Below are positions 12,077-23,940 of a stretch of DNA of 64,000 nt, piece by piece. The stretch is taken from positions 9,197,013-9,261,012 of the forward strand of contig CM073324.1 in NCBI GenBank assembly GCA_037043015.1. The letters are read 5' to 3'. A program made the translations under genes and the position numbers. Every line of letters begins with the position of its first letter. The stretch's first letter is position 1. The notes below the pieces were generated by a model, which was not told the DNA's origin, ran no database searches, and saw nothing but the letters and a program-made list of their open reading frames with translations. This DNA comes from Bryum argenteum (lineage: Eukaryota; Streptophyta; Bryopsida; Bryales; Bryaceae).

Positions 12077-12623
12077 GATTAGTTCTTCAGATATTCCATG
12101 TAGTCAAATTGGGTTTAGTATATTACATAGATCCATTTTCGAACTATAATTGCCAGAATAAACACATTTGCAATGTTATTGCTTCAGCATGAATCACACT
12201 TTCTTTATTCATATAAATTGTATTACAATGACACACTAAAACCCACTCTTGCCTCACCTTTGATTGATTACAATTTGAGTGTTGCTTCGTGAAAAGGTCA
12301 GTGCTCATTTCTGTTGAGGAATGCGGCATCACACCTACAGGTGACCAATTTTTTAATGTACCTCGGTAAGCTCTATTACAACTCATCCATTCCCCTTAGC
12401 ATTGATGGCCCATCATGCGTACACACATGTTAGGGAGAAATCAGCTTCGAAGTTTTTGACAATTGCAATCACTAGGATGAATGATAACGTGTGCTGCGTC
12501 CAGATATCAAATTACACAGATTCAATTTATACAACAGTGGAATCAGGTTTTTGAAGAGATGATAATTGTGGCCGTTCATCTTTACCTCTTTCAATTAAGT
12601 GTATACCAACAAGTACCATGTAC
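12077..12623. other. Intergenic region between convergent genes
   Basis: AT-rich sequence between the plus-strand coiled-coil pieces and the 3' end of the minus-strand gene at 12624. No features seen beyond probable untranslated sequence. Confidence 0.4.
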
Positions 12624-15600
12624 CTATGTGATATCAGTGACACCGTAATCTGATTGAGTAGAGTCTTGTGTTTCTTCTGGACATTGCGACGACTCCGTCA
12701 GTTCTTCATCCATGTCGTTGCTGTTGCCAGAACCAGGTGGAATTCCATCCTCTGCCTGAACGGCCTCTCCTTCAGTTGAAGCAATCACATAGCGCCTACC
12801 TTCTCGTGTGCGCGCCGCTCGCCACTCACGACATGCTGCCGTAGCATTGGAAGCATGCCAAGCATACCGCCGTCTCTCTCCTGCAGCCACCACCTCTACG
12901 TCGGGAAGGCCTAACTCTGCATCAGCTATCCTCTTCCTCAACTTTGCATCGTATCTATGTTGTATGTTTCGATACCAAAATTCATATTGCTGAACAACTA
13001 CACTAGTTCGATCCTTTGTCCCTCCATGCTGAGAATGTGCCTGACTTGATGATTTGGCCACGTGATGCGATTTCTCCATCCCCTGGCAGCTCCACACAGA
13101 AAGGCTACCATACTTTTCAACGAACCAAGGGCCGTGCTTTATAAGAGCATCTTTGCAATGTCCAGATTTGAGCTTCAACATCAATGAAGAACAACTACAT
13201 GCACATTTCAAATGGATCCCATCGAAGCCTTCGACACCTCCGAAAGACAATTTTGCAGCACTATTTACATGTACCGAGATCTCAATCACAACTACTTGAA
13301 AACTTCATTAACAATGGCCAAAAACTCACAATGTAGTGCGTGACGTGGCCTTCCCCGAATGCCTTGATATATGCTGCTCCAAAAGCATCCATCCGATGTT
13401 TGCAATCCCGTCTCTGATCTGGTGACAACACTAGTCCAGTGAAGTACGGCACCAGGTCCTCTAGCGTTTCCCACACTCTCTGTCGTTTAATCTTCGCTTG
13501 ACCGTTCTCTAGATTATTCATCTCGGACATAGTGACGTCTTTCCACACTCTGGTATGAGTCGACCATGAACTAGGACCAAATAACTTTATGGCCACTCCA
13601 CCACGCAAGCTGGGTTTCATAACCACATTACCAGACTTCCCAGATTTTTTCACATCTTGCTTTAGCACACAGTTTCCCGATTCCACGCCAATGGCAGATA
13701 GTAACTTCTCCATGAGATCTATAGCTTCCGTTTTCCTAGCACTGTCTTGCATGTTCCAAATAAAAATAAAATGCAAATGCAATATTTTTTCACAGATTCG
13801 GACCAGAGCATGTAATGTGCACATGTGCGTCCGTGATAGAGGAATAGGTAGCACCTGCTTCCAACGTGGGTGCGTGGCTGCATCAACTGGTTCAGCTCGA
13901 ATCCTTGATGCGAACAAGCCTCCTTGCCATTCACCCTTCCCTCTAGTCGTGGCAGTACGTTCGGCGTCAGCAGCTGTCACGGTCTTCGCTCTCTCATGCT
14001 TTTGCTCGCAGTAAATGCAGTTCATTTTACATGAGGGTCCATGCTGCAGCCCGTTCATACACTTAATTGTCTTCATGTCCGCTGACAAGTGCCACTCAAC
14101 CGTGAAAGATCCACGGCCCGGTACCTCCAGCACCTGGCCTGCATTCTGAGCCGCAATTACCTCAGGGAATCTTGTTTGCTCAAATACCCAATTCAAGATT
14201 TCGTGAGACTCCTTCTCCACTTGGAAGCACCCAATGGGCCAAATCTCTTGTTCACTCTGGACCGAAAAATATCTCTCATCATTGCGTTGAATCTCGGGAT
14301 CGAGGGCCCTATTCATCAGGGTCAAGCTCACACGTTCAAACTTCTTCTCCCGCAACACCTCTGCTTCGTCCAATTTTAGCACGAAGACTAATGGCCGGCC
14401 ATTGCACTCTGCACATTACGAAATTCTATTAAGACCCAGCACAAAGTAAGACTATGTTGCCCCAAATTAGTCTACAATGTACTTATTAGAAACAGACTCG
14501 GTTGTAGTACAAAGAACCAGTTCCACTGACAATTATTAATATTGAAATATTTTGGTCATAATCGGTATGAGGTTATAATTAAGCGACTTTCTCTACAAAG
14601 TATCTGCGTTTCTTAGTTCGCAGCTGCACAATGAATCAACGACTTGAATACAACACTTCCACAAATTTGTGTTTCACGTTCCACTAAGAGACAATGATCC
14701 CCTTAGCGTTTTTTCACAAGCATCCAGCAACTTCAGCAATGCTACTAGAAAACCACACCGTGAATTGTTCATGCACCACTATCCCGACCGTTGGTATTAT
14801 CCATGGACGGTGCATCCATTTGATTACCATGTCACGACACGTTGTTCATGAATTCTCTATTCATTTGTTCTTCTTACAAAGGCAGTTCTGGAGCCAGCCA
14901 AGTTAATCTTGCTTCAGCATTTCCCATCAATTTCTGAGTTTCAATGTACTTCTTCACGATAACTCATGGTGCATTCGAACCTCACTACAGTTTACTTCAA
15001 AATGTTCCATAGTAGAACAGGCCTTGAAAATTTAGGTGAGAATGAACGACGTTACCTTCCATAGTCATGTCGTAAAAAAGACCATCGACCACAGACAACC
15101 TCCTCTCACTTCGAAGAAGAGATTGTTCTTGTCATCAAGAATAACTTCTTTTGCTCCTCGAACAATCTTCTTCCCAACCCTGACCTCGGGAATTATTCGG
15201 CGACCTTTTATTTGATAGTAGTCTCCTATAAATTGAGGAAGCTTCTCATTCATCTGCTTTCGCAACAGCGCTAGGCGGTTCTTCGATGGCAAAAGACCAC
15301 CCTTTAGTTCTGGAGCAACTAACTGAACCCGATGTTTTATGGCATTACACATAGCCACGTATCCTCTATTACTCACGCCAGATGCATCACAAGTCCCCAA
15401 CATCACTTCCTCTGTTATCGATTTCTTAATTTTTTTGAAAATACACACTGCGGCCGCTGTAGTTGCTTGACTCATTCGTGGTTGCTCCGCAAGCTTGCGA
15501 GCCTCACCTGCAGACAGTACACTAGCAAGAACTGCAGCTGTTTTATTGTGCAACGTCCCATCACCCCCCAGCCTCCTTTTCCTTCCTTGTCGCTTGTTGA

Positions 15601-16417
15601 ATTCCTGCACTTGTGACACTGTTGATGGCTGAATCTGATATCGTAGCGCAGTTCTCCTTCGCTTTGCGTGGCCGGAGCCAGGAGCAAGCTCATCCAGACA
15701 CTTCAATTTACGACTGTGGACTCGCTCCCTAAATCCAAGCGGCGTTTTCACCATTCTCTTCATCTTCTCTTGGAGCTTCTCACAAGCCTCTCTCTGATTT
15801 CTTAATTCGGCCTCTAAAGCACTAAACTGCTCCTCGCGTTCACTGAACTCACCCCTCGCGACATCAGATTGGGCCACTAGCACCCTCAATTCCGCACACA
15901 ATATCTCCAAAGTCCTAATGTCCCCTTCTAGCTTCAGTCGCTCCTCTATGTGCCGCGCTTCATCATGGGTCATATCGTCCAATTTCACTTGCAAATCCTC
16001 ACACTGCGCACGTAGTTGCATGATGCAACGCTCGTGACTGTCCACCTCCTGCTGCAACCGATTTACCGAATTCAACTGTCCCTCCCCGGTGTGACCAAAG
16101 CTCAACCGCTTGGTGTATCCTAACATACCGTTCTCTCCTTCACAGCAATATTCGATGTATTGCTTGGTTGTCCGAAACATAGGTGGTTGCTTCGTCGCCG
16201 GATCTAATGGGTAGATTCTGCCATCGATCCAGAGGTCGATATGTGTCTCATTTGCTGCTCTCCTCTCTACAAAGCTCTCCGGTGTAGGCTGATCTTCTAA
16301 CCTTTGTCCTCTTCTAATCAACGGAGCAAACCTCGGGTGCAGTTTGATTTGCGGGACATACGAAGATGCAACACAGTTTGTAACATCTCTCAACGCCATG
16401 CTGTGATGCTGTAGCAC
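12624..16417 (-). CDS. Transposase-like protein with N-terminal coiled coil, 981 codons
   Basis: Three exons, 16417-15100, 14408-13330 and 13172-12624, join with phase agreement: donor GGAG|GTTGTC to acceptor TGCAG|AGTGC, then CATT|GTGAGT to GAAG|CTC. The N-terminal half is hydrophilic with a long heptad region (about residues 110-235). The middle has a cysteine/histidine cluster, HGPSCKMNCIYCEQKHE, preceded by WHLSADMKTIK. It is followed by a helix-rich segment, THMCTLHALVRICEKILHLH. Exon 3 has HGPWFVEKYGSL and WSCQGMEKSHH. This order (Asp, C2H cluster, LHxxxRI helix, HG-x-F...G(M/V)EK) resembles large uncharacterised transposon-related families of plants and invertebrates, as I remember them. 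An RNase H-like catalytic Asp-Asp-Glu core is possible but not demonstrated. Introns look functional and no internal stop breaks the joined frame. No terminal repeats were found, so it may be domesticated or its element ends may be eroded. Confidence 0.6.
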
Positions 16418-17150
16418 CTAAACCCCGCTGCAATCTCTAACCTCCCTGAATCTAAGTCAACTGCCTCAGACCAGACGAAGTCCTAGTCGACATTTTTGCA
16501 CACGCTCTCCCGCCACATCTCGCTGCGTTGGCAGTGTTTCGCGCCAACTTGTTCTACCTCGAATTAGTATAAAATGATCTGAAATAGTATAAAATGATCT
16601 GAAATAGTATAAAATGATCTGAAATAGTATAAAATGATCTGCTGGGATACCACTCCAATTCGACTTTCATCATTGATTTAGCAGGCTGGGTTTCGCAAGG
16701 TGCGGGCCTAGGATGACACTCAGGCCACGTTCGAGGCTCTCTTGTACCCACGCAGGGACTGACCGCGACGCTAAAGGGCTGCCCGACTTCAATTGTGCCT
16801 CACAGTGGCACCGTGCCCGAGGTGAAAATTTGCTTGAGAGTACTGCCCAAGCCTCCCTTAAAAGGCCTTCCAACGACCCGAAATGGTCTCTAATGGCTGA
16901 AATCAATATTTTTGCCTAAAGATTTTTTATGGGTGCTCTCTACACTACAAGATGTATGTGTAAAAAATTACAAAGTCAAATTCAATTTTCATGAATTCTT
17001 AATTGGAATTCTTTTTTAGTGAAGCCCAAATGGGCGAGAAAAAAAAAATCTTGTGATTATTTTTATTTTTTATTTTTTTGGTGATGTGTTCATCACTATC
17101 AATGTGCTTGCTCAGATTTTAAAATGACCCTATTCTGACTTGCAACTGAT
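16418..17150. other. Upstream region of the transposase-like gene
   Basis: Presumed 5' region of the minus-strand gene, a 20-bp tandem array at 16561-16640, then non-coding DNA with A/T runs. No gene seen. Confidence 0.4.
16561..16640. repeat. 20-bp tandem repeat, four copies
   Basis: The unit gaaatagtataaaatgatct is repeated four times in exact 20-base register. Only the first unit differs, by one base. It lies about 150 bases upstream of the start codon of the minus-strand transposase-like gene. Confidence 0.95.
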
Positions 17151-18103
17151 TGTACAGTTGAGTACAGAAATAACTGGAACTGCATTTGAAGGCAGTTTTT
17201 GAAAAAAGTTTGATATGTGCCTGTATACTTAAAAATGATCGGAATTGCAATCCGTAAAAGGCATTGGAACCACATGAGAGTGTTTTATACTATCATTGCA
17301 AAAAATTGCTTCTTTTTTGTAAAATTGTTCAAAGTCTAACTAAAACTCTACATGTTCCATCCACAATTGACCACTGTCACTTTGTGCTTCAATTACAATG
17401 TTCATTTTCTCTTGCAAAATTGATATGAGTGCCATAAGTTGTTCTTAGATACTTGAGCTCATTGTTGAATGTTCGAAAATACTCGCTCCCTCTAAACTTT
17501 TGAGTTGGAGTAGTTTCGTGATAAGTTTCCAATCAACACTTAAGGTGGGAAATTGAACTTTGATTTAAACTCGGCGAGAATGCTAAAAGAATTCGAGTTC
17601 GGCAATGAGCTTAAATGAAAGTAATCACCCTAACTTTATCAAACCATCCTTTAAGTCCTTGTAGGACATTTCTAGTGGTGTGAATGGTTTCACAAAGTTT
17701 TGAGAAAAATTGAATAGTCACAAGCACATTCTAAAACATTCCTCCTACCCAAGAAACAAACAATGAAGGAACATATCAATGATTCAATAAGCATATGCTC
17801 AAGTATCTAAAGAACAACTTATGGCACTCATATCAACTTTGCAAGTGAAAATGAACGTTGTAATTGAAGCACAAAGTGACAGTGGTCAATTGTGGATGGA
17901 ACATGTAGAGTTTTAGTTCCTTGAACAATTTTACAAAAAAGAAGCAATTTTTTGCAATGATAGTACAAAACACTCTGATGTGGTTCCAATGCCTCTTACG
18001 GATTGCAATTCCGATCATTTTTGAGTATACAGGTACATTTCAAACTTTTTTCAAAAACTGCCTTCAAATGCAGTTCGAATTATTTCTGTGCCCGACTGTA
18101 CAC
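17151..18103. mobile_element. Foldback element with about 300-bp inverted arms
   Basis: The arm at 17151-17458 is repeated in inverse orientation at 17798-18103 with modest divergence; for example, cacaattgaccactgtcact in the left arm has its reverse complement in the right arm near 17875. The two arms surround a spacer of about 340 bases. There is no coding capacity. The layout fits a foldback-type DNA element or a large MITE, and a transcript would form a long hairpin. Confidence 0.8.
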
Positions 18104-19680
18104 GGGCAGCCTCCACAATACATAGCATCTCGTTGTGAGATTTCTACTAATTATGTAATTTTTCCTTCAAAAAATATTGAAAATTAGAGATTTAGGAGTA
18201 TTTTGAAAAATTTGGAAGAAAAAATCACAAACTTGGAGGGGTGTCTTGTCACCGACTCACCGTTCATTATCTACCGGAACCCAATATAATCAACGTGATG
18301 CATGTTCTACAAAATTGTCATTTTTATACCTTCTTCTATAAAGGGTCAAAAAAGGATAATGAGTCTTTAGAATTTTGCATGAGCATACCCAACTTTGTTA
18401 GCTACACGGAAACATTATGACCACAATGTTTGGGGTGAAAATCTTCAACTTTCCCTTTGCACCATGGAGACAATGCCTCCCAAGCAGTGTCCAAAAAACT
18501 TTTGCATAAACTTTGAATGTTATGATCTTGCAAATGATAAACATTCAACTGTATTTTTTTGTAACAATGACTACTAGGTACAAGATGGCAGTTGCTAAGA
18601 TGTGAGCCACGAGCAGCGAGCAACGAGCATGCTCACCGATTTAACTTTCTGGGGAAAAGAAGAAAACAGTCTTGACCAAGAGTTCCTATGACCGTGGATT
18701 TTTGCAACATTATAGATTATTATTGGAAGATTCTGGTTATATTTGGATAGACTAAATCCAAAAATGGAGTGAAGTAAAGATAATAACACCTATTACCATA
18801 GACCGTGCTAAGAATATAAAACGAAAAAATATTATAATACCGTATTGTCAAGTAAAATAATGCAAGAAATGTGTGGAGCAAAGGTTGTAGCGATATGTAA
18901 TCAAATCCAATCCAATCGAATCAAATCAAATGAATACAACAGAAGTTTGAAATGTCGTACAAATTCAAGATACGCTATAATCGCTACTTTCACTATCTAA
19001 TCTGGAGGACTCAGAATCCCCTACTACAGCCTCTGCATCCATAAAAACAAGGGCCCCAGGATCACAACTAGTAGCTCGAATAAGAACATATCTAACGACG
19101 CCAGACTCAAACGCTTGTGCTAAGACTTCAGCATACTCTCAAAGAACGTACGGCTAAGTCGGACTATAGTTTACACGCCACCATGGAATGGGCATGGATC
19201 TTGGCTTAGGTCGCGGCGCTGGTGCAATTACGCTGCAATATCAAACGGATAGGAGTTAGAATGAGTACGTGGAGATGCATATAAGATCAAAGCTTAAGAA
19301 AAATTGGCAAGAAGTTGGAAAATATGTTGGATCCCCATTTCTCCAACTGATTCACTCTTGCCATTGATATCATTCTACACATGGGGATTTGTTCAAGGGG
19401 TGAATTCGAAGGCTGTTGATAACGTTAATGGAGTCTACCTTGTGATGAGTTCGATGTTGCGATTCGCTCTCAACAGCATTCTTCAACTCTGTAGGACAAG
19501 ACGTTGGCAACACGTCCTGTGTTGGGGTTTTCTACCAATCGTAATATCAATCCATATTCAAACCCAACACACAGTCATGAAGTAATACAAAATAAATTAA
19601 TCATAAAGAAGATATCACAAACTCTCTTTTATCTTAAATATCTTCTGTCACAACTCAATGATCATCGGATGCGCATTCTA
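18104..19680. other. Gene-free region with dispersed repeat
   Basis: No supportable gene. Around 18595-18635 the text gccacgagcagcgagc matches, in reverse complement, a stretch near 25930-25970. The 18300-18560 part is related to the dispersed family near 6.9 kb. Confidence 0.4.
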
Positions 19681-20109
19681 TCACTTGCGAGTCAATGTAC
19701 GTGGAGCCTCTGTGTAGTAAAAGGTAGCCTCTGTACTAGTCCAATGCAAGATTGCCTTCCAATGACGCCTTGTGATTGGGGCCGTACGTCTTGGTTTTGC
19801 CGTAAGGGCGAAAACCACAGGAGTTGGCCTCTTCATAACCAAAGGTGACGTTGGAGAAACGGTAGACAATGGCGGTGGGGTGGACTCAAATAGCGGAGAC
19901 GTTGGCATATACCCAGGCGATGTGGGTTCATAAACCGGGGAGATAGGCATATACTCTGGAGAATGAACCGCTACCGAACCACTATCTAAATTGTTTACAA
20001 TCGACAGGTTGCAAGTACAATAATGGGCATTGTACGAGTCGGAGAAGTCTAAGAGATTGATCACAAAGGGCGGATAATTAATGGAAAGCTCAAGAGCATC
20101 ATAACAGAC
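19681..20109 (-). CDS. 3' exon of a gene encoding RNA polymerase CTD-like heptads
   Basis: Reading from a splice acceptor (ATTTTAG|GTC) at 20109 to a stop at 19681 gives 142 residues. The central part reads YMPISPV-YEPTSPG-YMPTSPL, three consecutive heptads close to the YSPTSPS repeat of the largest Pol II subunit, followed by a degenerate fourth (FESTPPP) and a basic C-terminus. The N-terminal part is unrecognised. A further exon candidate lies near 20290-20360 on the same strand (acceptor CCAG|GAATCATCTCAGC). The rest of the gene is not resolved. Such heptads can recruit CTD-binding factors, but that role is an inference from the repeat alone. Confidence 0.4.
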   Translation of the reverse strand, partial: VCYDALELSINYPPFVINLLDFSDSYNAHYCTCNLSIVNNLDSGSVAVHSPEYMPISPVYEPTSPGYMPTSPLFESTPPPLSTVSPTSPLVMKRPTPVVFALTAKPRRTAPITRRHWKAILHWTSTEATFYYTEAPRTLTRK

Positions 20110-20461
20110 CTAAAATTAGAGGAAAATACATAATGGTTATAACTCTCAAACTGACATACACAAATACATGAAGTTCATCATATGAAGTTAGGCACTACAA
20201 AAACTTTGGATCACAATAAAATCAATGAATATATGTTGTTGTATGGCGCACAACAGAATTTTTCATAAATCATGATAAATACTTTGGTTTCTTCCGCAGG
20301 AGTAACATGGTCTCTAATATCCATGCTTTGCTGAGATGATTCCTGGAACAATAGCGATGAATATAGAGTAAGAAGATGTATGAAAGTAACAACACAAACC
20401 TAAAGAAACCCTTGTTACACTAACACTTCAATTCGTGTCACTGTCAACCCTACACCTCCGC

Positions 20462-20839
20462 TCATGCTGCTCTGCCTCGTCCCCCTCTTCCTCCATTACG
20501 GTCTACACCGCCACCTTCGCATTCGGAGCAGACAGTGGTGTGGAGGAAGACTACCTCCACGACGGCTTTGGCAGTTTTTAGCTTCATCACCACTGGAATT
20601 TCACCATCCCTGTGGACTCTCCCATCGACAGTCTTACTCCCACCCACGCCATCCCTTTGCGGTTGCACACCGGACTCCCCCAAAATCCCTTGTTCCCCAC
20701 CGTCGCTGTCGGAGCACACAACAGTGAGGGAGGATGTGGGAAGAGGCACTCCCACCCCACTTGAATCTACCTGGCCGCGGCGAAGCTCCTCGCGCTGCCT
20801 CCGCCACGCCCTAGTGACTCCCATGCCGCGGCTGGACAC
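20462..20839 (-). CDS. Unrecognised open frame, possible 5' exon
   Basis: A 125-codon minus-strand frame rich in Gly, Val and Arg. It lies upstream of the CTD-like exon in the same orientation and could be its first exon. It also adjoins a GC-rich satellite that opens frames by composition, so its coding status is doubtful. Confidence 0.2.
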   Translation of the reverse strand: MSSRGMGVTRAWRRQREELRRGQVDSSGVGVPLPTSSLTVVCSDSDGGEQGILGESGVQPQRDGVGGSKTVDGRVHRDGEIPVVMKLKTAKAVVEVVFLHTTVCSECEGGGVDRNGGRGGRGRAA

Positions 20840-20934
20840 TTCTCTTCCACGCCCTCGTGACTCCGATGCCGCGGCTACACACCTCTCTCACGCGCCCTCG
20901 TGACTCCAATGCCGCAGCTACACACCTCTCTCCC

Positions 20935-21640
20935 CCAAAACTCTTGCTCCCCCACAGCACTATCGAAGCAGACAACGATGTAGGAGGAGCCGCTATCAGA
21001 GCACACAGCGGTGTGGAGGACGTGGGAGGAGGGTCTCCTCCAAAACTCTGGCTCCTCCACAGCCGCTGTCGGAGCAGACAGCGGTGTGGGAGGAGCCACT
21101 GTCGGAGCAGATAGTGGTGTGAAGGACGTGGGAGGAGGGTCTTCTCCAAAACTCTCGCTCCCCCACAGCCGCTGTCGGAGCAGACAATGGTGTGGGAAGA
21201 GACGCTGTTGGAGCAGATAGCGGTGTGGAGGATGTGGGAGGAGGGTATCCTCAAACTCTCGCCCCCCGACAGCCACTGTCGTAGCAGACAATGGTGTGGG
21301 AGGAGGCGCTGTTGGAGTAGACAGCGGTGTGGAGGATGTGGGAGGAGGGTCTCCCCCAAACTCTCGCCCCTCCACAGCCACTGTCGGAGCAGACAGTGGT
21401 GTGGGAGGAGGCGCTGTTGGAGCATACAGCGGTGTGGAGGATGTGGGAGGAGGGTCTCCCCCAAACTCTCGCCCCTCCACAGCCACTGTCGGAGCAGATA
21501 GCGGTGTGGGAGGAGGCGCTGTTGGAGCAAACATCGATGTGGAGGATGTGGGAGGAGGGTCTCCCCCAAACTCTCGCCCCCCCCCCCATAGCCGCTATCG
21601 GAGCAGATAGCGGTGTGGGAGGAGGCGCTGTCGGAGTGGA
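20935..21640. repeat. 105-bp satellite array, about 6.5 copies
   Basis: The phrase ctcccccaaactctcgccc or a close variant recurs at 21036, 21141, 21246, 21351, 21456 and 21561, exactly 105 bases apart. Because 105 is divisible by three, both strands stay open as 35-residue repeats. The middle units (21246-21560) are most alike. A solitary unit lies at 22508-22590, beyond an inserted short element. Confidence 0.93.
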
Positions 21641-21753
21641 CAACGGTGTGGAGGACGGCCGGACACTAAATTCAATCCATGTTGCCCTTGGAATTTTCAA
21701 ATATGGACGGAGGCTAATAAAAAGGTACCCGGTATTTTTTTGCTTGTAAGCCC

Positions 21754-22349
21754 TTAACCCTTAATTGTCACCGGTAACCAAACTGGTCACCGAGGTCATT
21801 GATTTTGTTTTTGGGGTCCGACACAGTGGTAGGGTGCAAATCTTGTTCAAAGGCACCCCTATTCTTTTGTGTTTCCAAATCCAATGCTCCTTCCCTATCG
21901 CCTTCTTGAGGTTTGTGTGATCCGCACGAAATTGTAGGGGCCACATGATCCCATGGTCAATGCTCTTTGACTTGGCCTTTCTTTTTATTTTTTTGATGTT
22001 TTTTTTTTTTCAAAATAATAAAAAATCTTGATCTTTATCCCTATACCATGCTCTATGATGCCAATTTTCAGAAAAAATGACCCAAGGGGAGAAAAACCAA
22101 AATAGCAATATGATATTTCTCACTCATGATCATCAACCTAAACATTTTTTTCTCAACGGTGCCATTTTTTTAGATTTTACCCGATGTGATCGATCTTTTT
22201 TGCATTGGTCACATCACCAAGTTACCTTGGTAACCACCGTTTCCGATTCTCAAAATTGATTTATCTTCAATGCAGAAATAAGGCCAGAAGACAATGAGGT
22301 TGCATTTCTCTCCAATTTGTGGAAAACAAGGATGTCAATTAAGGGTTAA
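21754..22349. mobile_element. Short TIR element, 596 bp
   Basis: The left end TTAACCCTTAATTGTCA is matched in inverse orientation by TGTCAATTAAGGGTTAA at the right end, with one mismatch position. The interior is AT-rich and non-coding. The ends begin with TTA and end with TAA, as expected for a PIF/Harbinger-type target, but this is tentative. Confidence 0.55.
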
Positions 22350-22507
22350 AATTCCAAGAAGAGGCCCCGGGGGTAAAATGGGGGTGCAGACCCCATATTT
22401 CAAAAAATAAAATAAAATAAATGACCTTGAGGGGTCAAAAATGGAAAAACTAAAAACTGGTGCCCCACCTCCAAGGGGGAACACGGATTGGATTTAGTGA
22501 GCGCATG

Positions 22508-22590
22508 GAGAACGTGGGAGGAGGCCAGGAGGGTCTCCCCCAAGACTCTCGCTCCCCACACCCACTGTCGGAGCAGACAGCGGTGTGGGA
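22508..22590. repeat. Solitary copy of the 105-bp satellite unit
   Basis: The text gtgggaggagg...ggtctcccccaagactctcgc and cactgtcggagcagacagcg matches the array at 20935-21640. It is separated from the array by the 596-bp TIR element and flanking DNA. Confidence 0.85.
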
Positions 22591-23039
22591 CTGTAGATGA
22601 TTGCGGGTGATGTTTTGAACTTGATTAGGGGACCTCTTCACGGGACTCACGCTGCTTGGTTGCGGAATCGTAATGACATCTCGCTCTTCTATTTTTCAAT
22701 CTTTGTAGGTGTGCTTACAGCTAAGTTGTAGTGTGTTCGGCGGCAATTGTGATCGTAGTTGGAAAGAATTCTGGAAGAATGTCCCGTTGTCTTTGTGGTT
22801 TATCCGAGGTTTTTGATTTGAAATCCACAAGTACCTACGTTTTTTTTTTATTCATGCTGAACACGCTCTGCATTTTTCTGTTGTGGTAGATCAGGTCCTA
22901 TTTCCAGCGGTCTGTAACTGACTCAGGTTTGTCCTTCCTATGCTCTTTATGAATCTTTTGTGAATGGAACTGAGTTACTCTTTATTGCTTTGTTTGAAAT
23001 ATGCATACCGATGGTTATTAATAGGCGATAGATTACTAT

Positions 23040-23940
23040 GTGATTGCAAATGGTCTAACATGACGTCTGTTTTCCCGAGTAACATCGCTAAATGGCGGAA
23101 GAAAGAGGAGAGCAAGTTCTTTGCTTTGAAACGTTTTGTGTGACATCGAGACGGTAGGTTTAGTAGTCACTAGTTTCTAAGTAAAGTAAGCTTGCCCTTA
23201 GTGTACTAGGGTTTCTTTCAGTTACTCAAGCTGTTCCAATAAGCTATCACTTTCCTCCTTTTCATCTCTTTACGTTGACATGGTTTTGGTTGTCATCCAC
23301 TTGAAAACATCAGTCAACAGGACAAGGCCACTTTGGAGATGGAATCGATGGAAGATGGTTTCTTGGGAAGATCTTGGTTCGTGACGGTGCTAAGGACATC
23401 CCAGTTGGTCAGGTATATTACAAATCTTCAGAAAAATGGTCGTTTATTGAAGGATAGATGTCACTGAACATGTCAATCTTGTATCTTATCATATAGATCT
23501 TGGAAGATGCAGACATGCAATGCATTGCTTTGTATTAGTTTTTTAAGTCACGAAAAAACAATGTCAAACAAAGATCAAGTTCTCTAATTTGTAATTTTTC
23601 CACTGGCCGTCGTTGACTTGGGTTTTACCTCGTGGGCTCTTTTCTCACTTGCGTTCGACTGTTTCAATGGACAGGCTATTTGTTTGATGGTGGATTCAAA
23701 GGAGGAGTTAGCCTTAATTGGTGACTACAAGATTTCAAGAGGTGGCGAGGCTCCTGCTTCACCGAAGAAAGAGGAGTCGGCTCCCCCTCCCCCTCCAAAG
23801 CAAGAGGCTCCGAAGCAAGAGGGACGGAAATCTGCACCTTCCAAACCCGCTCAGGCGTCTCAACCTCAAACGAGTGGAGACCGTGTTTTCGCGACACCAA
23901 AGAGCCCACGAAGTTTGCAGAGGAGAAGAATGTAATTAAA
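23040..23940 (+). pseudogene. Pyruvate dehydrogenase E2 (dihydrolipoamide acetyltransferase) fragment
   Basis: Three exon remnants cover the lipoyl domain and linker of the E2 subunit of the pyruvate dehydrogenase complex. About 23079-23151 encodes NIAKWRKKE and, in another frame, VLCDIET. About 23322-23412 encodes DKATLEMESMEDGF around the lipoyl-lysine site and, after a one-base slip, ILVRDGAKDIPVGQ. About 23675-23937 encodes AICLMVDSKEELALIGDY, a proline-rich linker and the start of the subunit-binding domain (GDRVFATPK), then goes out of frame and stops. Original introns survive (CAG|GTATAT, TGGACAG|GCT), so this is a duplicated genomic fragment, not a retrocopy. The catalytic domain is absent nearby. 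At least three frame breaks make it a pseudogene. Confidence 0.8.

Noticed and set aside
12100-16700. Terminal inverted repeats and target duplication for the transposase-like gene
   Set aside because: I looked on both sides of the gene for inverse ends and found none that exceeded chance.
20811-21749. Several long frames on both strands in the satellite
   Set aside because: They all arise from a 105-bp period divisible by three. No non-repetitive protein sequence anchors any one of them.
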